A stretch of 64,000 nt of DNA from an uncultured Chitinophagaceae bacterium (GCA_937958995.1 CALGAP010000007.1:310001-374000), one strand, 5' to 3'; shown: positions 51,833-62,078, numbered from the stretch's first letter. Numbers and translations: made by a program. The notes: generated by a model from the sequence alone, not told the origin.

Positions 51833-53521
51833 TTGAAACGCTATTTAAAAAATATTGCAGCCGCGCTGACCCGCGAAGAGAAAAAAAGGTTCATCACGCT
51901 CGCCATTCTTAACCTGGCCATCAGCCTCGCTGATATTTTATCGCTGGCATTGCTGGTGTATGTCATTAATTTTTATACGAGCGATGGCGGAGGCTACGTT
52001 CCCTCCTTTTTGCCCCAATGGCTTTTTGACCGTAGTTCTATTGTTTTGATATTACTGCTCTTCATCCTTTTCTGTTTGAAAAACCTCAGCGCCTGGCTGG
52101 TATATCGCGCACAATGCAATTTTTTATCCGCTGTCGCCGCGCGCATCTCAAAAAGCCGGTTGATGAAATATTTACAGCACAGTTATGAAAAATACGTGAA
52201 CACAGATTCTTCGGTGCATATCCGCAGAATATACTTTCACCCGATTGAATTATGCCAACACATTCTCGATGGCGTGCAGCAAATCATCACCCAGGCAGCG
52301 CTGGTTACATTGGCTATAACGGCAATTGTATTGTTCAATGCTAAATTGTTTCTCATATTACTTATCATATTGCTGCCGCCGGTGGTAATTGTTTTTTATT
52401 ATATAAAAAGAAAATTACGCGCTGTGCGAGTTAATACACGAACTACCAGCGAGCGTTCACTGCAACACCTGCAGGAAGCGCTGGCAGGATTCGTGGAAAG
52501 TAATATCTATGATAAATCCGCATTTTTCCTGGACCGCTATGTTGCCTGGCAGCAGCAATTTTACCGCTACTTCGCAGACTTCCTGGTGGTGCAGGGCACG
52601 CCCACACGCATTATAGAAGTATTTGCATTATTGGGACTATTCATCCTGATACTGATCGGACAATGGTATGGCAACAGCGAAGCGATAGTGGCGGTTAGTG
52701 CATTCATGGCCGCTGCGTACAAAATCATACCCGGCATTGTAAAGATTCTCAACATTACCGGGCAAATGAATTCATATGAATACACCATGCAGGATGATAT
52801 AGTGAGCGAGTCGCGCGAAAAGAAAAAATACAGCGAACCCATCCGCGCTATTCGCTTCAGCAATGTCTCTTTTCGGTATAATGGGACAGCAATTTTGAAG
52901 AATCTTAGTTTTTGCATTCAACCCGGAGATTTTCTCGTCATCACCGGCGCCTCGGGTATGGGCAAAACCACCATACTGAACCTGATGCTTGGCTTCCTGG
53001 AACCCGCATGCGGGGAAATACTGATCAACGACTACCTGCCTGCCAGTGAAAAACTACATTGGCAAAGCATCGCCTATGTAAAACAACAAAGTTTCCTGGT
53101 TCATGATACCATATTGCGCAATATTGCGCTGGACGAACATTATGATAAAGAAAGAATGAAACGGGCGATTTCAAAGTCTGGCCTTGCGGCGTTGGTAGCT
53201 AACGACAAGGAAGGACTCAACAAAGTGATCGCTGAGAACGGTAAGAACATCAGCGGCGGCCAGCGCCAACGCATTGCAATTGCGCGGGCATTGTATAAAG
53301 ATGCACCTGTGATCATCCTCGACGAACCCTTCAATGAACTGGATGAAAAATCAGCTACCGCCTTGCTGCAACACTTTCGTGAGCTGACTGCTACCGGGAA
53401 AATCGTGGTGCTGATTACGCACGATTCAAAAAGTTTTTCGTACTGCAACAAAAAAATTTCACTGGATGGATGCGCTCCGCAAAACGGTGGTGATCATTTC
53501 CCCGGCCTTTCCGGCCAATGA
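51833..53521 (+). CDS. ABC transporter, fused permease and ATPase
   Basis: The 562-residue protein starts with TTG at 51833; an in-frame stop lies at 51800 and no early ATG exists. An N-terminal six-helix exporter domain (to about 320) is followed by the ATPase: Walker A GASGMGKTT (Lys378), signature ISGGQRQR, Walker B VIILDEPFNELDE and H-loop ITHDS. It exports a lipid-linked or other hydrophobic substrate, probably a glycan precursor given its glycosyltransferase neighbours. Its last 56 bases overlap the start of the next gene in another frame. Confidence 0.9.
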   Translation: MKRYLKNIAAALTREEKKRFITLAILNLAISLADILSLALLVYVINFYTSDGGGYVPSFLPQWLFDRSSIVLILLLFILFCLKNLSAWLVYRAQCNFLSAVAARISKSRLMKYLQHSYEKYVNTDSSVHIRRIYFHPIELCQHILDGVQQIITQAALVTLAITAIVLFNAKLFLILLIILLPPVVIVFYYIKRKLRAVRVNTRTTSERSLQHLQEALAGFVESNIYDKSAFFLDRYVAWQQQFYRYFADFLVVQGTPTRIIEVFALLGLFILILIGQWYGNSEAIVAVSAFMAAAYKIIPGIVKILNITGQMNSYEYTMQDDIVSESREKKKYSEPIRAIRFSNVSFRYNGTAILKNLSFCIQPGDFLVITGASGMGKTTILNLMLGFLEPACGEILINDYLPASEKLHWQSIAYVKQQSFLVHDTILRNIALDEHYDKERMKRAISKSGLAALVANDKEGLNKVIAENGKNISGGQRQRIAIARALYKDAPVIILDEPFNELDEKSATALLQHFRELTATGKIVVLITHDSKSFSYCNKKISLDGCAPQNGGDHFPGLSGQ

Positions 53522-54530
53522 ATCGGAAGACTACTGGGTGCCTTCGCAGCAGTTGCTGGTGCGGGCAATGAAAGAAAACTTCCCGGATTATGATTTTGAA
53601 GTGCTGGCGCTTTTGTATCCTTATCACCAAGGGGAATATCACTGGCACAATATACCGGTTACAAGTTATCATGGAATAGCTTACCCCGGCATCAAACGAT
53701 TATCACTTTGGTGGAAAGCCCGGAACAAACTCAAACGCATCAGCCGGCAGAAACAAATTGCTGGCATACTCAGTTTCTGGTGCAAGGAGGCGGCACTGGT
53801 GGGAACTTATTTTGCACGGCGCAATAGGCTGCCACACTATTGCTGGCTCTGCGGACAGGATGCGCGGCAAACGAATCAATATATCAAACTGATAAGACCA
53901 CGACCACACGAACTGATTGCTATTTCCGACTTTGTGGCCGGGGAATTTTTCCAAAATCATCAAGTGCGGCCACAGTACATTATTCCCAATGCCATAGATG
54001 AAAAAATGTTTAGCGCGGATATAAACAGCACTCGTGACATTGATATTCTCGGCGTGGGTGCCTTGATACCGTTGAAGCAATTTGATCAGCTGATACAAAT
54101 AGTAGCGAGACTGCGTAAACATTTACCCAACATCAATGCGAAGATTTGTGGCATCGGCGAAGAGAGAGAAAACCTCTCGGCGCTTATCAATCGGCTCGGT
54201 CTGCAGCCAAATATCGAAATGATGGGTGCCCGAAAGCATGAGGAAATCATAGCATTGATGCACCGGACAAAGCTGCTAATTCACCCTTCTGCTTACGAAG
54301 GTTTTAGCACGGTGTGCCTGGAGGCTTTGTATGCCGGCGCCCAGGTGATCAGCTATGTAAAGCCGATGACAAAGGATATCAGGAACTGGCACGTGGTGAG
54401 TCCGGGCGATGGGATGTATGAAAAGGCATTGGTGATTTTGAAATCAGGCTTCACCCCCGAGCGGGTGAAGACATGGAGCATTGAAGAGATCGCTGTTAAA
54501 ATGATGAGCTTATTTGAAAAGAAAGTATGA
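53466..54530 (+). CDS. glycosyltransferase, GT4-like
   Basis: The 354-residue protein has a GT-B fold pattern: first domain up to about 175, then IINA-like PNAIDEKMF, ILGVGALIPLKQFDQLI and the donor-binding EX7E-like segment LIHPSAYEGFSTVCLEALYAGA. It should transfer a sugar from a nucleotide-sugar in cytoplasmic glycan assembly. The start at 53466 lies inside the ABC transporter gene (56-nt overlap in another frame); no other start with the N-terminal strand exists. It overlaps the next gene by 4 nt (ATGA). Confidence 0.88.
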   Translation: MDALRKTVVIISPAFPANESEDYWVPSQQLLVRAMKENFPDYDFEVLALLYPYHQGEYHWHNIPVTSYHGIAYPGIKRLSLWWKARNKLKRISRQKQIAGILSFWCKEAALVGTYFARRNRLPHYCWLCGQDARQTNQYIKLIRPRPHELIAISDFVAGEFFQNHQVRPQYIIPNAIDEKMFSADINSTRDIDILGVGALIPLKQFDQLIQIVARLRKHLPNINAKICGIGEERENLSALINRLGLQPNIEMMGARKHEEIIALMHRTKLLIHPSAYEGFSTVCLEALYAGAQVISYVKPMTKDIRNWHVVSPGDGMYEKALVILKSGFTPERVKTWSIEEIAVKMMSLFEKKV

Positions 54531-55696
54531 AGATAGTCTTTGCTAATTATTTCTACGATGACAACCTGGACAGCGAATTAGATTTGCTGCGGCAATACTA
54601 CACCGTTGTGGGTTGGTCGGAAGCTTTGCAAAAAAATGGTTGTGAAGTAACTGTCATCAGTCGGTTCAAGAAAAATAGTGAGGCACGAATGAACGAAATC
54701 AACTACGTATTTATTGACGACGGGTTAGGCCCCGTTATAAGATCATGGCAAATTCCGCAAAAGTTGTTAAACGCCATCTCCTCATTGCGCCCCGATATAG
54801 TGCATTTGCATCATCTCACTCTCTCGCTTCAGACAATTGCGTTGAGAAAAAAACTGCCACGAAAAACTGCCATCATCATTCAACATCACGGTGGCAAAAT
54901 GATGAGGAACTGGAAGCTTACCATTCATAACTGGCTGCACAATGTGGCAGATGGCTACTTTTTTACAACACGTGAACAAGGAGAAGAATGGTTCACTGGT
55001 AAACGGCAACGCAGTAAGATAATGGCGGTGATGGAAGGTGGCTCTTTCTTCAATTTTGACCAGCGGGATAAAGAAATTGTATATGACTATGCAGACAGGA
55101 AAGAGCACCGGCGACAAACTGGTTTGAATGGCAGCCCGGTCTTTCTTTGGGTGGGTCGCCTTGACCATAATAAAGATCCGCAAACAGTATTGTCCGGTTT
55201 TGAAAAATTTGTGCAACAACACCCCGAAGCAAGGCTTTATATGATATTCAATCAGCAAGAGCTGTTAAAAGAAGTGAACGGTACAATTACCTGTTCCCGC
55301 CTGCTGCAGCAGCGGGTTCATCTCTTAGGTCATATTCCGCACCGGGAAATGCTGCGATACTACCACAGCGCTGATTATTTTGTCCTGGGCAGTCACTACG
55401 AAGGAAGTGGTTACGCATTGAGCGAGGCTTTGCGATGTGGTTGTGTTCCCGTTGTTACCGACATTCCTAGTTTTAACATGATGACCAATGGCGGTCAGCT
55501 TGGCGCACTATGGGAGCCCGGTAATCCGGGTTCGTTCCTAAAAGCAATTAATGCAGTTGTTTCAAAGCCGCTGGCACAAGAAGGTAAGAAATGCATCAAC
55601 TTTTTCAGGGAAAAACTAAGCTTCGAAGCCATCGCTCAAACGGCGCTGGAACACTACCAGCAAGCCATCAACACAAGAGCTATGCGGATTACCTGA
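54527..55696 (+). CDS. glycosyltransferase, GT4-like
   Basis: The 389-residue GT-B protein has the N-terminal acceptor domain (SLRPDIVHLHHLTL, IQHHGGKMM), and the C-terminal donor domain with FLWVGRLDHNKDP, LLGHIPHREMLRYYHSADYFVLGSHYEGSGYALSEALRCGC. The E-rich EGSGYALSEAL motif is the usual GT4 nucleotide-sugar site. It overlaps the preceding glycosyltransferase by 4 nt, so the pair is translationally coupled. Its 3' end overlaps the convergent GT-C gene by 8 bp. Confidence 0.9.
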   Translation: MKIVFANYFYDDNLDSELDLLRQYYTVVGWSEALQKNGCEVTVISRFKKNSEARMNEINYVFIDDGLGPVIRSWQIPQKLLNAISSLRPDIVHLHHLTLSLQTIALRKKLPRKTAIIIQHHGGKMMRNWKLTIHNWLHNVADGYFFTTREQGEEWFTGKRQRSKIMAVMEGGSFFNFDQRDKEIVYDYADRKEHRRQTGLNGSPVFLWVGRLDHNKDPQTVLSGFEKFVQQHPEARLYMIFNQQELLKEVNGTITCSRLLQQRVHLLGHIPHREMLRYYHSADYFVLGSHYEGSGYALSEALRCGCVPVVTDIPSFNMMTNGGQLGALWEPGNPGSFLKAINAVVSKPLAQEGKKCINFFREKLSFEAIAQTALEHYQQAINTRAMRIT

Positions 55697-57182
55697 CGCG
55701 GATTTGATACAGGTATAGATTGCTGAATTTTTCTATAGCCCCATCCCTTTTATCCACCAGTATAATTTCGTATTGTCGGTTCAAAACCGAATCTATTTGA
55801 GCGAGTGTTCCAGGCGGATGCGTCGACAACATAAACAAATCAGTAAAAGGCGCAGTTTGCTGCAACTTCTGCAGTCCAAGAGTGTAACGGCTGCCATCGC
55901 TGAGTTTTTCACGTAGATCGTTATCAAACAAAATCATATTCATCTCCTTTTGCACATCAATGCAATAAACCGGTATGTCTAAATAAGCCGAATACGTGTT
56001 GACCGCCCAGTAGTCGCAAACCAGTTGCTTATCTTTTGGCACTTGCACCAGCAGGTCTTTTACCCGGTAAGAATTTGAAAACGGAAACCTTATATCCTTT
56101 ACTACTGCACTCGCTCCGGCCACCACATGACTCAACAACAGAACATTTACAATAATCTTCCTCCAACCTTCCAAGGCGCACTCTTCATAATAAAGCCACA
56201 AAGCAAAAATGAATGCCATGTAAATAAAGCCGGTGTACCTCGCTGCTGCCAGTGTAAGTACAGTAAGCGCTATGGCCGCGCTTAAAATAAGGTTGACATA
56301 AAACAACGCGATGCTTTTCTTATCCTTTTTCAAAACCAAAGCCGGCAATGCCAATAAAGCTATTGAAAACACCGGGATCAATACCCGAACCAATCGGGAG
56401 CTATTTGCCTCCAACAGAAACTGTGTGTTCCACCAGTTATACTGCCACCAGGCGGGAATTGGCAACATCGAAAGCAAAGGCGCCTGCATCAATGTCTTCA
56501 CGCGGATAATAAATGTCTCCACGGTCTGCCGGCGGGCGCCCAGCATACTCCCCTCGGGAGGCATCATGAGGCAGATGGCAGGCAAAGCCACCAGTAAACC
56601 GATCAGCATGTGGCCGGTTACAACACCTAAGCTGCGTCTACACCGCCATTGCAGAAAGAGAAAATATACATGCAGGCTTCCGGCCAGCAGTGCGCCCAGC
56701 AAATGCGTGTTGGTCAATAAAAACAGCAACAGGTAATACCAGGCATTCTTCAACTCGACATTCCTGCGCATGAGCATACAGATCAATGAGGCCAATAAAA
56801 TAGCAATGGCATAATTGCGGCTGAGCACTGAATATTCAAACAATAAATAATAACCAAAAGGTATCAATAACCGTGTGACTATGGGTATGCGCGAAAAGAA
56901 AAGTAAAAGAAAAACCGGCACTGCCGCAATGAATAAATGCACCACCTGCACCGCGACAAGATTATGCGTAAACCGCGAAATAGTCCACAAAATAATATAC
57001 CAAAGCGGCGGATGACCTTCGTAGCGACTATTCCGGAAAATATCCGTAAGACGCTGGCTGCCCTTCGCTATATTCCAGCTATGCAACTCATCAGCCCACA
57101 TCTCGTGGTTAACCAAGCTAATACCGGCCACAAATAAATACAGCAAAAACGCAGTCCACAATAACGGATTTTTAAAGTTCAT
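55689..57182 (-). CDS. GT-C-type membrane glycosyltransferase (GT39/ArnT-like)
   Basis: The 497-residue integral membrane protein has about ten to twelve helices. The first periplasmic loop has NHEMWADELHSW with the Asp31-Glu32 pair that acts as catalytic base in lipid-phosphate-sugar transferases, followed by GHPPLWYIILW. The C-terminal part (about 385-497) is soluble and includes CDYWAVNTYSAYLD. It should transfer a sugar from a polyprenyl-phosphate donor on the periplasmic side. It is downstream of the GT2 gene (12-nt gap), which forms an operon on the minus strand within the glycan cluster. Confidence 0.82.
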   Translation of the reverse strand: MNFKNPLLWTAFLLYLFVAGISLVNHEMWADELHSWNIAKGSQRLTDIFRNSRYEGHPPLWYIILWTISRFTHNLVAVQVVHLFIAAVPVFLLLFFSRIPIVTRLLIPFGYYLLFEYSVLSRNYAIAILLASLICMLMRRNVELKNAWYYLLLFLLTNTHLLGALLAGSLHVYFLFLQWRCRRSLGVVTGHMLIGLLVALPAICLMMPPEGSMLGARRQTVETFIIRVKTLMQAPLLSMLPIPAWWQYNWWNTQFLLEANSSRLVRVLIPVFSIALLALPALVLKKDKKSIALFYVNLILSAAIALTVLTLAAARYTGFIYMAFIFALWLYYEECALEGWRKIIVNVLLLSHVVAGASAVVKDIRFPFSNSYRVKDLLVQVPKDKQLVCDYWAVNTYSAYLDIPVYCIDVQKEMNMILFDNDLREKLSDGSRYTLGLQKLQQTAPFTDLFMLSTHPPGTLAQIDSVLNRQYEIILVDKRDGAIEKFSNLYLYQIRVR

Positions 57183-57194
57183 CGGTGGCAGTTT

Positions 57195-58184
57195 TTATAA
57201 TCCTGGCTCAATCACCTGCCCGCCTTCAACACTTGATTTGTAGTATGGATTGTTGGCGGACATAATTTTTACCATCGCTTTCAGCGAGGCTTTTATCAAC
57301 GCCCCTTCGCGCGCCCATATAAACGTTAATAAGTTTCCAAATAGTGACCATAAAATCCATAACCGCTTCACATGCCGGAGATTCTTTTTCGTTCGGGCAA
57401 AGTAATCAAGCGCCAAAGCGCGGCGATAATATTGCAATGATCTCTTCAACCTGTTCACCGGCGCCCGGTGGTGATATACCAGCGCATCGTGTACGATATG
57501 AATACCCATTTCAGGAAAACCCATCGCCACGCCATAGTTATCACCAATGCCGTTGCGGTCCAGTACTTCATCGAAGGGTGACTGCAGAAGCCAGTCGCGT
57601 TTTACCAGCGAGGCACCCAATGTATATACCGGCGTGATATAAAATTCACCACTCATTTGCGTGATCACCGGCCAGCCGGCTTTCGTGATATGATTGCCTT
57701 TGCGATTGTAGCAGCGCTTCAGCCATGCGGGACCACATTTTATTGCTCCCCATACACTCAAACCGAAGATGTATTTCCACAACAGCCGAAATGAAGAAAG
57801 TTCTGGCCAGGATGCCTGCCAGCCATTGTCCTGCTTTTGCAGCCATTGTCCTGATACGGCGCCGGCATTGTACTTTTCAGCATGCGCGGCCAGTTTGCCG
57901 ATATAGTCGGCAGGCATTTCTACGTCGTCATCACAAAGAAACACCCACTCACTTTTTGCTTCACGAATACCAATATTGCGCTGTATGCAGACTGATTTTT
58001 CAGAAAACAAATAGCGAACGGGAAAGCGACTGAATAATTCCAGCTCCGTAGCAGCCAATCTCTCCTCGCCCGAATCAACGACAATGATTTCCCGCAGGGG
58101 GTACGACGACGCACTCAGTGATTGCAACACTTGCAATAATGATGCTTTGCGATTGCAAGTTGGAATAACTATGCTGATTTGCAT
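57195..58184 (-). CDS. glycosyltransferase family 2
   Basis: The 329-residue enzyme begins with the GT-A strand ISIVIPTCNRKASLLQVL, has the metal-binding DDDVEMP near residue 75-81 (FLCDDDVEMPADY), and the downstream RNGIGDNYGVAMGF with the catalytic acidic residues. A C-terminal hydrophobic stretch (LWILWSLFGNLLTFI) may associate with the membrane. It should add a sugar in the cytoplasm. It heads the minus-strand pair with the GT-C protein and is divergent from the phosphatase-superfamily gene by 49 bp. Confidence 0.9.
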   Translation of the reverse strand: MQISIVIPTCNRKASLLQVLQSLSASSYPLREIIVVDSGEERLAATELELFSRFPVRYLFSEKSVCIQRNIGIREAKSEWVFLCDDDVEMPADYIGKLAAHAEKYNAGAVSGQWLQKQDNGWQASWPELSSFRLLWKYIFGLSVWGAIKCGPAWLKRCYNRKGNHITKAGWPVITQMSGEFYITPVYTLGASLVKRDWLLQSPFDEVLDRNGIGDNYGVAMGFPEMGIHIVHDALVYHHRAPVNRLKRSLQYYRRALALDYFARTKKNLRHVKRLWILWSLFGNLLTFIWAREGALIKASLKAMVKIMSANNPYYKSSVEGGQVIEPGL

Positions 58185-58233
58185 TTTCGGCGAAATATTA
58201 TAATTAACTTAGGCAGCAATTCGCTCTGCAACA

Positions 58234-59703
58234 ATGGCCCGCAATATCTTCCTGCTACTGCTCCCGGTGTTTTTTGTGCTTCATGGCTACAACCTGAACT
58301 ACGACGCAGTGCCTGCTGTGGATGCTGCCATGCTGGCTTTGAAATACATCATCATCGGCGTGCTCATTGCTGCGGTAGCATACCTGTATTTCAAGGATAT
58401 TACGAAGGCGGCGCTGTTTACGTTGCTGCTGCTGTCTATCCAGTTCTTTTACGGCAGCATACAGGATTGGTTGCTGCACAATTTGCCGGGGCGATGGTTA
58501 CTGCGGTATCGGTTTGTTTTTTCGTTGCTGACCATACTGGTGGTGGGCGGACTGGTGTGGTTGAAAAAGAGGAAGCGGCCGCTGGCCAGGCTGGCGATGT
58601 ATTTGAACGTGATTTTAGCGATATTCATAGTGGTGGATGTGGTGGAATTGATATTTTTCGCGCAAAAGCGCAAAAACGCAAAGGAGAAAACGTTCACGCA
58701 GTTGACGGAGGGATTGAAAAAATGTGACGATTGTGAGAAGCCGGATATTTATTTTATCATCCCGGATCAGTATGCGGGCAGGGAGGCGCTGAGAGGTATA
58801 TTCAGGTTTGATAATCGTGATTTTATTGAAGCTTTGCGCTCGCGCGGTTTTCACGTGGCAAAACATAGCAGCAGCAATTATAATCTCACTCCTTTTTCGG
58901 TGGCTTCGACGCTGCAGATGAATTATATACCATTGAAAAAAGGCACCCAGGATTATGGCAGCGTGAGCTATAGTTATAACCTGGTTAAGCGTAACCAGGT
59001 GATGCGCTATCTCACCGGCATGGGTTACCAGTTTTACAATTGCTCCATTTTCGATTTCGATAATCAACCGGCCAACAAATATGGAGCCTTTCTGCCATAT
59101 GGCGTTGAGCTCATCACGAGCCAGACCCTTACCGCACGACTTGAAAAAGATTTCAAGTCAGATGTTGTGGCTGGAAGATTCGGCGAGGGTTTGCAGAAGA
59201 AATATGCTTACGAGTATATGCACTTCAACGACCACATACTTTCTCTCACCAAAGAAATTGCCAGTCGCCAACACAGCGCGCCAAAATTTGTCTATACCCA
59301 CCTCATGATGCCGCACTATCCTTACTATTTCGACAGCACAGGCAATCCCCTGCCCTTATGGAAAATGTCGGGACTGCGGCAGGCCAACGCGCAGGATTAT
59401 ATCGGCTATCTTGTTTATACTAATAAAAAATTGCTGGAGCTCGTTGATCATATCATCGACCAGTCTGCACGACCACCGGTAATTGTTCTGCTCGGCGATC
59501 ATGGCTTCCGGCATCCTGGAATGAAAACTGACCCGCGTTATGATTTTATGAACCTGAATGCCGTGCTGCTTCCCAACCGCGACTATGGTGGCTTTTACGA
59601 TAGCATCAGTAATGTGAATCATTTCCGCGTGCTATTCAATAACCTCTTCCATCAGCAATTGCCAATGTTGAAAGATTCCACCATCAATGTCTGGCCCGAC
59701 TAA
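58234..59703 (+). CDS. membrane-anchored alkaline-phosphatase-superfamily (sulfatase-like) protein
   Basis: The 489-residue protein has an N-terminal membrane domain with five helices (to about 145) followed by an extracytoplasmic hydrolase domain. Features of the superfamily: PDIYFIIPDQYAG metal-binding Asp, a nucleophile segment NLTPFSVASTLQMNY, THLMMPHYPYYFD and GDHGFRHPG with the metal Asp-His. This organisation resembles LTA-synthase-like and phosphoethanolamine-transferase-like enzymes that modify surface glycans or lipids. The exact donor is not readable. The downstream radical SAM gene follows after about 50 bp. Confidence 0.8.
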   Translation: MARNIFLLLLPVFFVLHGYNLNYDAVPAVDAAMLALKYIIIGVLIAAVAYLYFKDITKAALFTLLLLSIQFFYGSIQDWLLHNLPGRWLLRYRFVFSLLTILVVGGLVWLKKRKRPLARLAMYLNVILAIFIVVDVVELIFFAQKRKNAKEKTFTQLTEGLKKCDDCEKPDIYFIIPDQYAGREALRGIFRFDNRDFIEALRSRGFHVAKHSSSNYNLTPFSVASTLQMNYIPLKKGTQDYGSVSYSYNLVKRNQVMRYLTGMGYQFYNCSIFDFDNQPANKYGAFLPYGVELITSQTLTARLEKDFKSDVVAGRFGEGLQKKYAYEYMHFNDHILSLTKEIASRQHSAPKFVYTHLMMPHYPYYFDSTGNPLPLWKMSGLRQANAQDYIGYLVYTNKKLLELVDHIIDQSARPPVIVLLGDHGFRHPGMKTDPRYDFMNLNAVLLPNRDYGGFYDSISNVNHFRVLFNNLFHQQLPMLKDSTINVWPD

Positions 59704-59753
59704 CCCGGTACGCGCAGGCAACCAAAAGAATGGCTTCACGTATAAGGTATTGT

Positions 59754-61217
59754 ATGCAAACCATTCTAATCACGCATTCATACTTCCTGCGATTCGACCC
59801 CAAGCAATGGGAACTGGGTCAGCCCTATCCCCCACTCGGCCCTATGTACGCAGCTGCATTGATGCGGCAGCATGGCTTTCCCGTTCATTTTTTCGACACC
59901 ATGTTTGAAAAAACGGCCGATGCTATTGTTAGTCCGCTCGATCGATATAAGCCCGATTTTTTGATAATATATGATGACGGGTTCAACTACCTCACCAAAA
60001 TGTGCCTTACCAACATGCGCGAAGCCGCTTTCCGCATGATTGAACTGGCTAAGCAAAAAGGCTGCACGGTAATAGTCAGCAGTTCCGACAGCACCGACCA
60101 TTTTGAACGATATCTTAATAAGGGAGCAGATTTTGTTTTGATGGGCGAGGGTGAACAAACACTGCTTGAACTGGTTACTCAAATCAAAAACGGAGAAACG
60201 GATTTTTCACAAACAGAAGGCCTTGCTTTCAAACAGCGCGGCGCGGTTATCAAAACGCCGCGCCGGAAAGTTATGCGCGACCTCGACCAGTTGCCTTTTC
60301 CGGCCTGGGACCTGGTGGACATCAATCCATATCGGCAGATGTGGTTGAAGAGCACTGGTTATTTTTCATTGAACATGGGCACCACGCGCGGATGCCCGTT
60401 TAAATGCAACTGGTGCGCCAAACCTATTTACGGCAATCGTTACAATTCCCGCTCACCGGAAAATGTTGTTGCCGAGTTAAAATTTTTAAAGGGAAAATAC
60501 CAGTTCGACCATATCTGGTTCTGCGACGACATATTCGGGTTGAAACCCGGCTGGGTACACGCTTTTGCCAATTTGGTAGAAAAAGAAAAGCTGGAATTCA
60601 GATTCAAGATACAAGCTCGCGCCGACCTGCTGGTGCAGGAAAACTATATCCGCGACCTGGCGCGCGCCGGCTGCGACAATATATGGATGGGCGCCGAGAG
60701 CGGTTCGCAAAAAATACTGGATGCCATGGATAAAGGCACCACCATTGAGCAGATATACAAGGCGACCCACCTGCTAAAGAAACATGGTATTAAACCATCA
60801 TTCTTTATACAATTTGGTTACCCGGGTGAGACTAAGTCGGATATTATCAAAACCATCCGCATGATTAATGAGTTGCTGCCATACAGTATTGGTATATCTG
60901 TTTCATATCCCCTGCCCGGCACGCCATTTTACGAACGCGTAAAGGCCGAGCTCACCGAGAAAACAAACTGGACAGATTCCGACGAGTTGCAACTCATGTT
61001 TCGCAATACTTACCAACCTGCGTTTTATAAACAGTTGCATCGATACGTACACAAGAGTTACAGGAGTCATTTAGCCTGGCAGCAAGTGAAGAGCATCTTG
61101 CAAAAACCTGCTTCCCTTAGCTGGGAAAAACTCAAAAAAGCGGCGGCCATTGCCTGGTATGTGCCTGCCGCATACATGGCCAGGCAAAAACTCAACGCGC
61201 TGGAAAAAACCCTGTGA
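59754..61217 (+). CDS. B12-binding domain radical SAM enzyme
   Basis: The ATG at 59754 (MQTILITHSYFLRFDPKQWE) fits the cobalamin-binding Rossmann domain; an earlier start at 59730 adds eight residues. The 487-residue protein has the B12-binding domain (to about 160; LGPMYAAALMRQHG), then the radical SAM core with CPFKCNWC (Cys214, Cys218, Cys221) in GTTRGCPFKCNWCAKP, and GAESGSQKILDAM. Family members perform methylations or other radical steps with cobalamin and an Fe4S4 cluster. The methyltransferase starts 1 nt after its stop. It probably modifies a glycan or lipid intermediate; inference only. Confidence 0.9.
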   Translation: MQTILITHSYFLRFDPKQWELGQPYPPLGPMYAAALMRQHGFPVHFFDTMFEKTADAIVSPLDRYKPDFLIIYDDGFNYLTKMCLTNMREAAFRMIELAKQKGCTVIVSSSDSTDHFERYLNKGADFVLMGEGEQTLLELVTQIKNGETDFSQTEGLAFKQRGAVIKTPRRKVMRDLDQLPFPAWDLVDINPYRQMWLKSTGYFSLNMGTTRGCPFKCNWCAKPIYGNRYNSRSPENVVAELKFLKGKYQFDHIWFCDDIFGLKPGWVHAFANLVEKEKLEFRFKIQARADLLVQENYIRDLARAGCDNIWMGAESGSQKILDAMDKGTTIEQIYKATHLLKKHGIKPSFFIQFGYPGETKSDIIKTIRMINELLPYSIGISVSYPLPGTPFYERVKAELTEKTNWTDSDELQLMFRNTYQPAFYKQLHRYVHKSYRSHLAWQQVKSILQKPASLSWEKLKKAAAIAWYVPAAYMARQKLNALEKTL

Positions 61218-61218
61218 T

Positions 61219-62034
61219 ATGAACCACGAACAGCAGGCAGCCGCAGCATTCGATAAACAATCGGTCATCTTCGACCAGCTGTATTCGGCCGATACCATCA
61301 TCCAATACAAGCGCCAGCGCGTACGCAATCACGTGGAGCGTTATCTTTCTCCCAACAGCAATATTCTGGAACTGAACGCCGGTACGGGTGAAGACGCGGT
61401 CTATTTTGCCGGCAAAGGACATCATGTACATGCTACCGATATTTCAAGCGGCATGCAAAAAGTACTGAAAGAGAAAGCCGGTGCTTTAAGTTTACATCAT
61501 AACATCACTACCGGGCTTTGCTCATTCACCGAATTGGATAAACTACAGCTACGCGGTCCATACGACATGATCTTCTCGAATTTCGCGGGACTGAATTGTA
61601 CGGGGAAATTAGATCAAGTGCTGCTTTCGTTCGACCCGCTGTTAAAGCCAGGCGGATTGGTAACCCTCGTCTTGCTTCCACCCTTTTGTGTATGGGAAAC
61701 GGCTTTGGTGCTTAAAGGAAAATTCAAAACTGCATTCCGCCGCTTCTTCAGCAAAAAAGGTGTAAAAGCGCATATTGAAGGGCATTATTTTAAATGCTGG
61801 TATTACAAACCGTCGTACATAAAACGTACACTCAAAAATCAATTTGACGTATTGAGCATTGAAGGACTCTGCACCATTGTACCACCTTCTTATATTGAGC
61901 ATTTTTCGGTGAAATATCCCCGCTGGTTTAAGTGGCTGAAGAAGCAGGAAGACTTGCATAAGGATCGCTGGCCCTGGAAGTATATCGGCGACTACTACAT
62001 TATAAGTTTGAGAAAACGGTCGGCCAGGTCATAG
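61219..62034 (+). CDS. SAM-dependent class-I methyltransferase
   Basis: The ATG at 61219 follows the radical SAM stop by 1 nt; a longer frame from 61150 is rejected because it runs through that gene. The 271-residue protein has motif I in ILELNAGTGEDAVYFAGKGHHVHATDIS and a post-motif segment (GPYDMIFSNFAGLNC). It belongs to the class-I SAM methyltransferases; a small-molecule or glycan substrate is likely from context. The C terminus (PWKYIGDYYIISLRK) is compact. Confidence 0.88.
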   Translation: MNHEQQAAAAFDKQSVIFDQLYSADTIIQYKRQRVRNHVERYLSPNSNILELNAGTGEDAVYFAGKGHHVHATDISSGMQKVLKEKAGALSLHHNITTGLCSFTELDKLQLRGPYDMIFSNFAGLNCTGKLDQVLLSFDPLLKPGGLVTLVLLPPFCVWETALVLKGKFKTAFRRFFSKKGVKAHIEGHYFKCWYYKPSYIKRTLKNQFDVLSIEGLCTIVPPSYIEHFSVKYPRWFKWLKKQEDLHKDRWPWKYIGDYYIISLRKRSARS

Positions 62035-62078
62035 GTGGCCCACCTGTCACCTCGCCTTTCCCACTGTGGATCGCCCTG

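Noticed and set aside
61150..61218. Upstream start for the methyltransferase
   Set aside because: It lies inside the radical SAM gene; the ATG at 61219 begins just after that gene's stop and fits the family N terminus.
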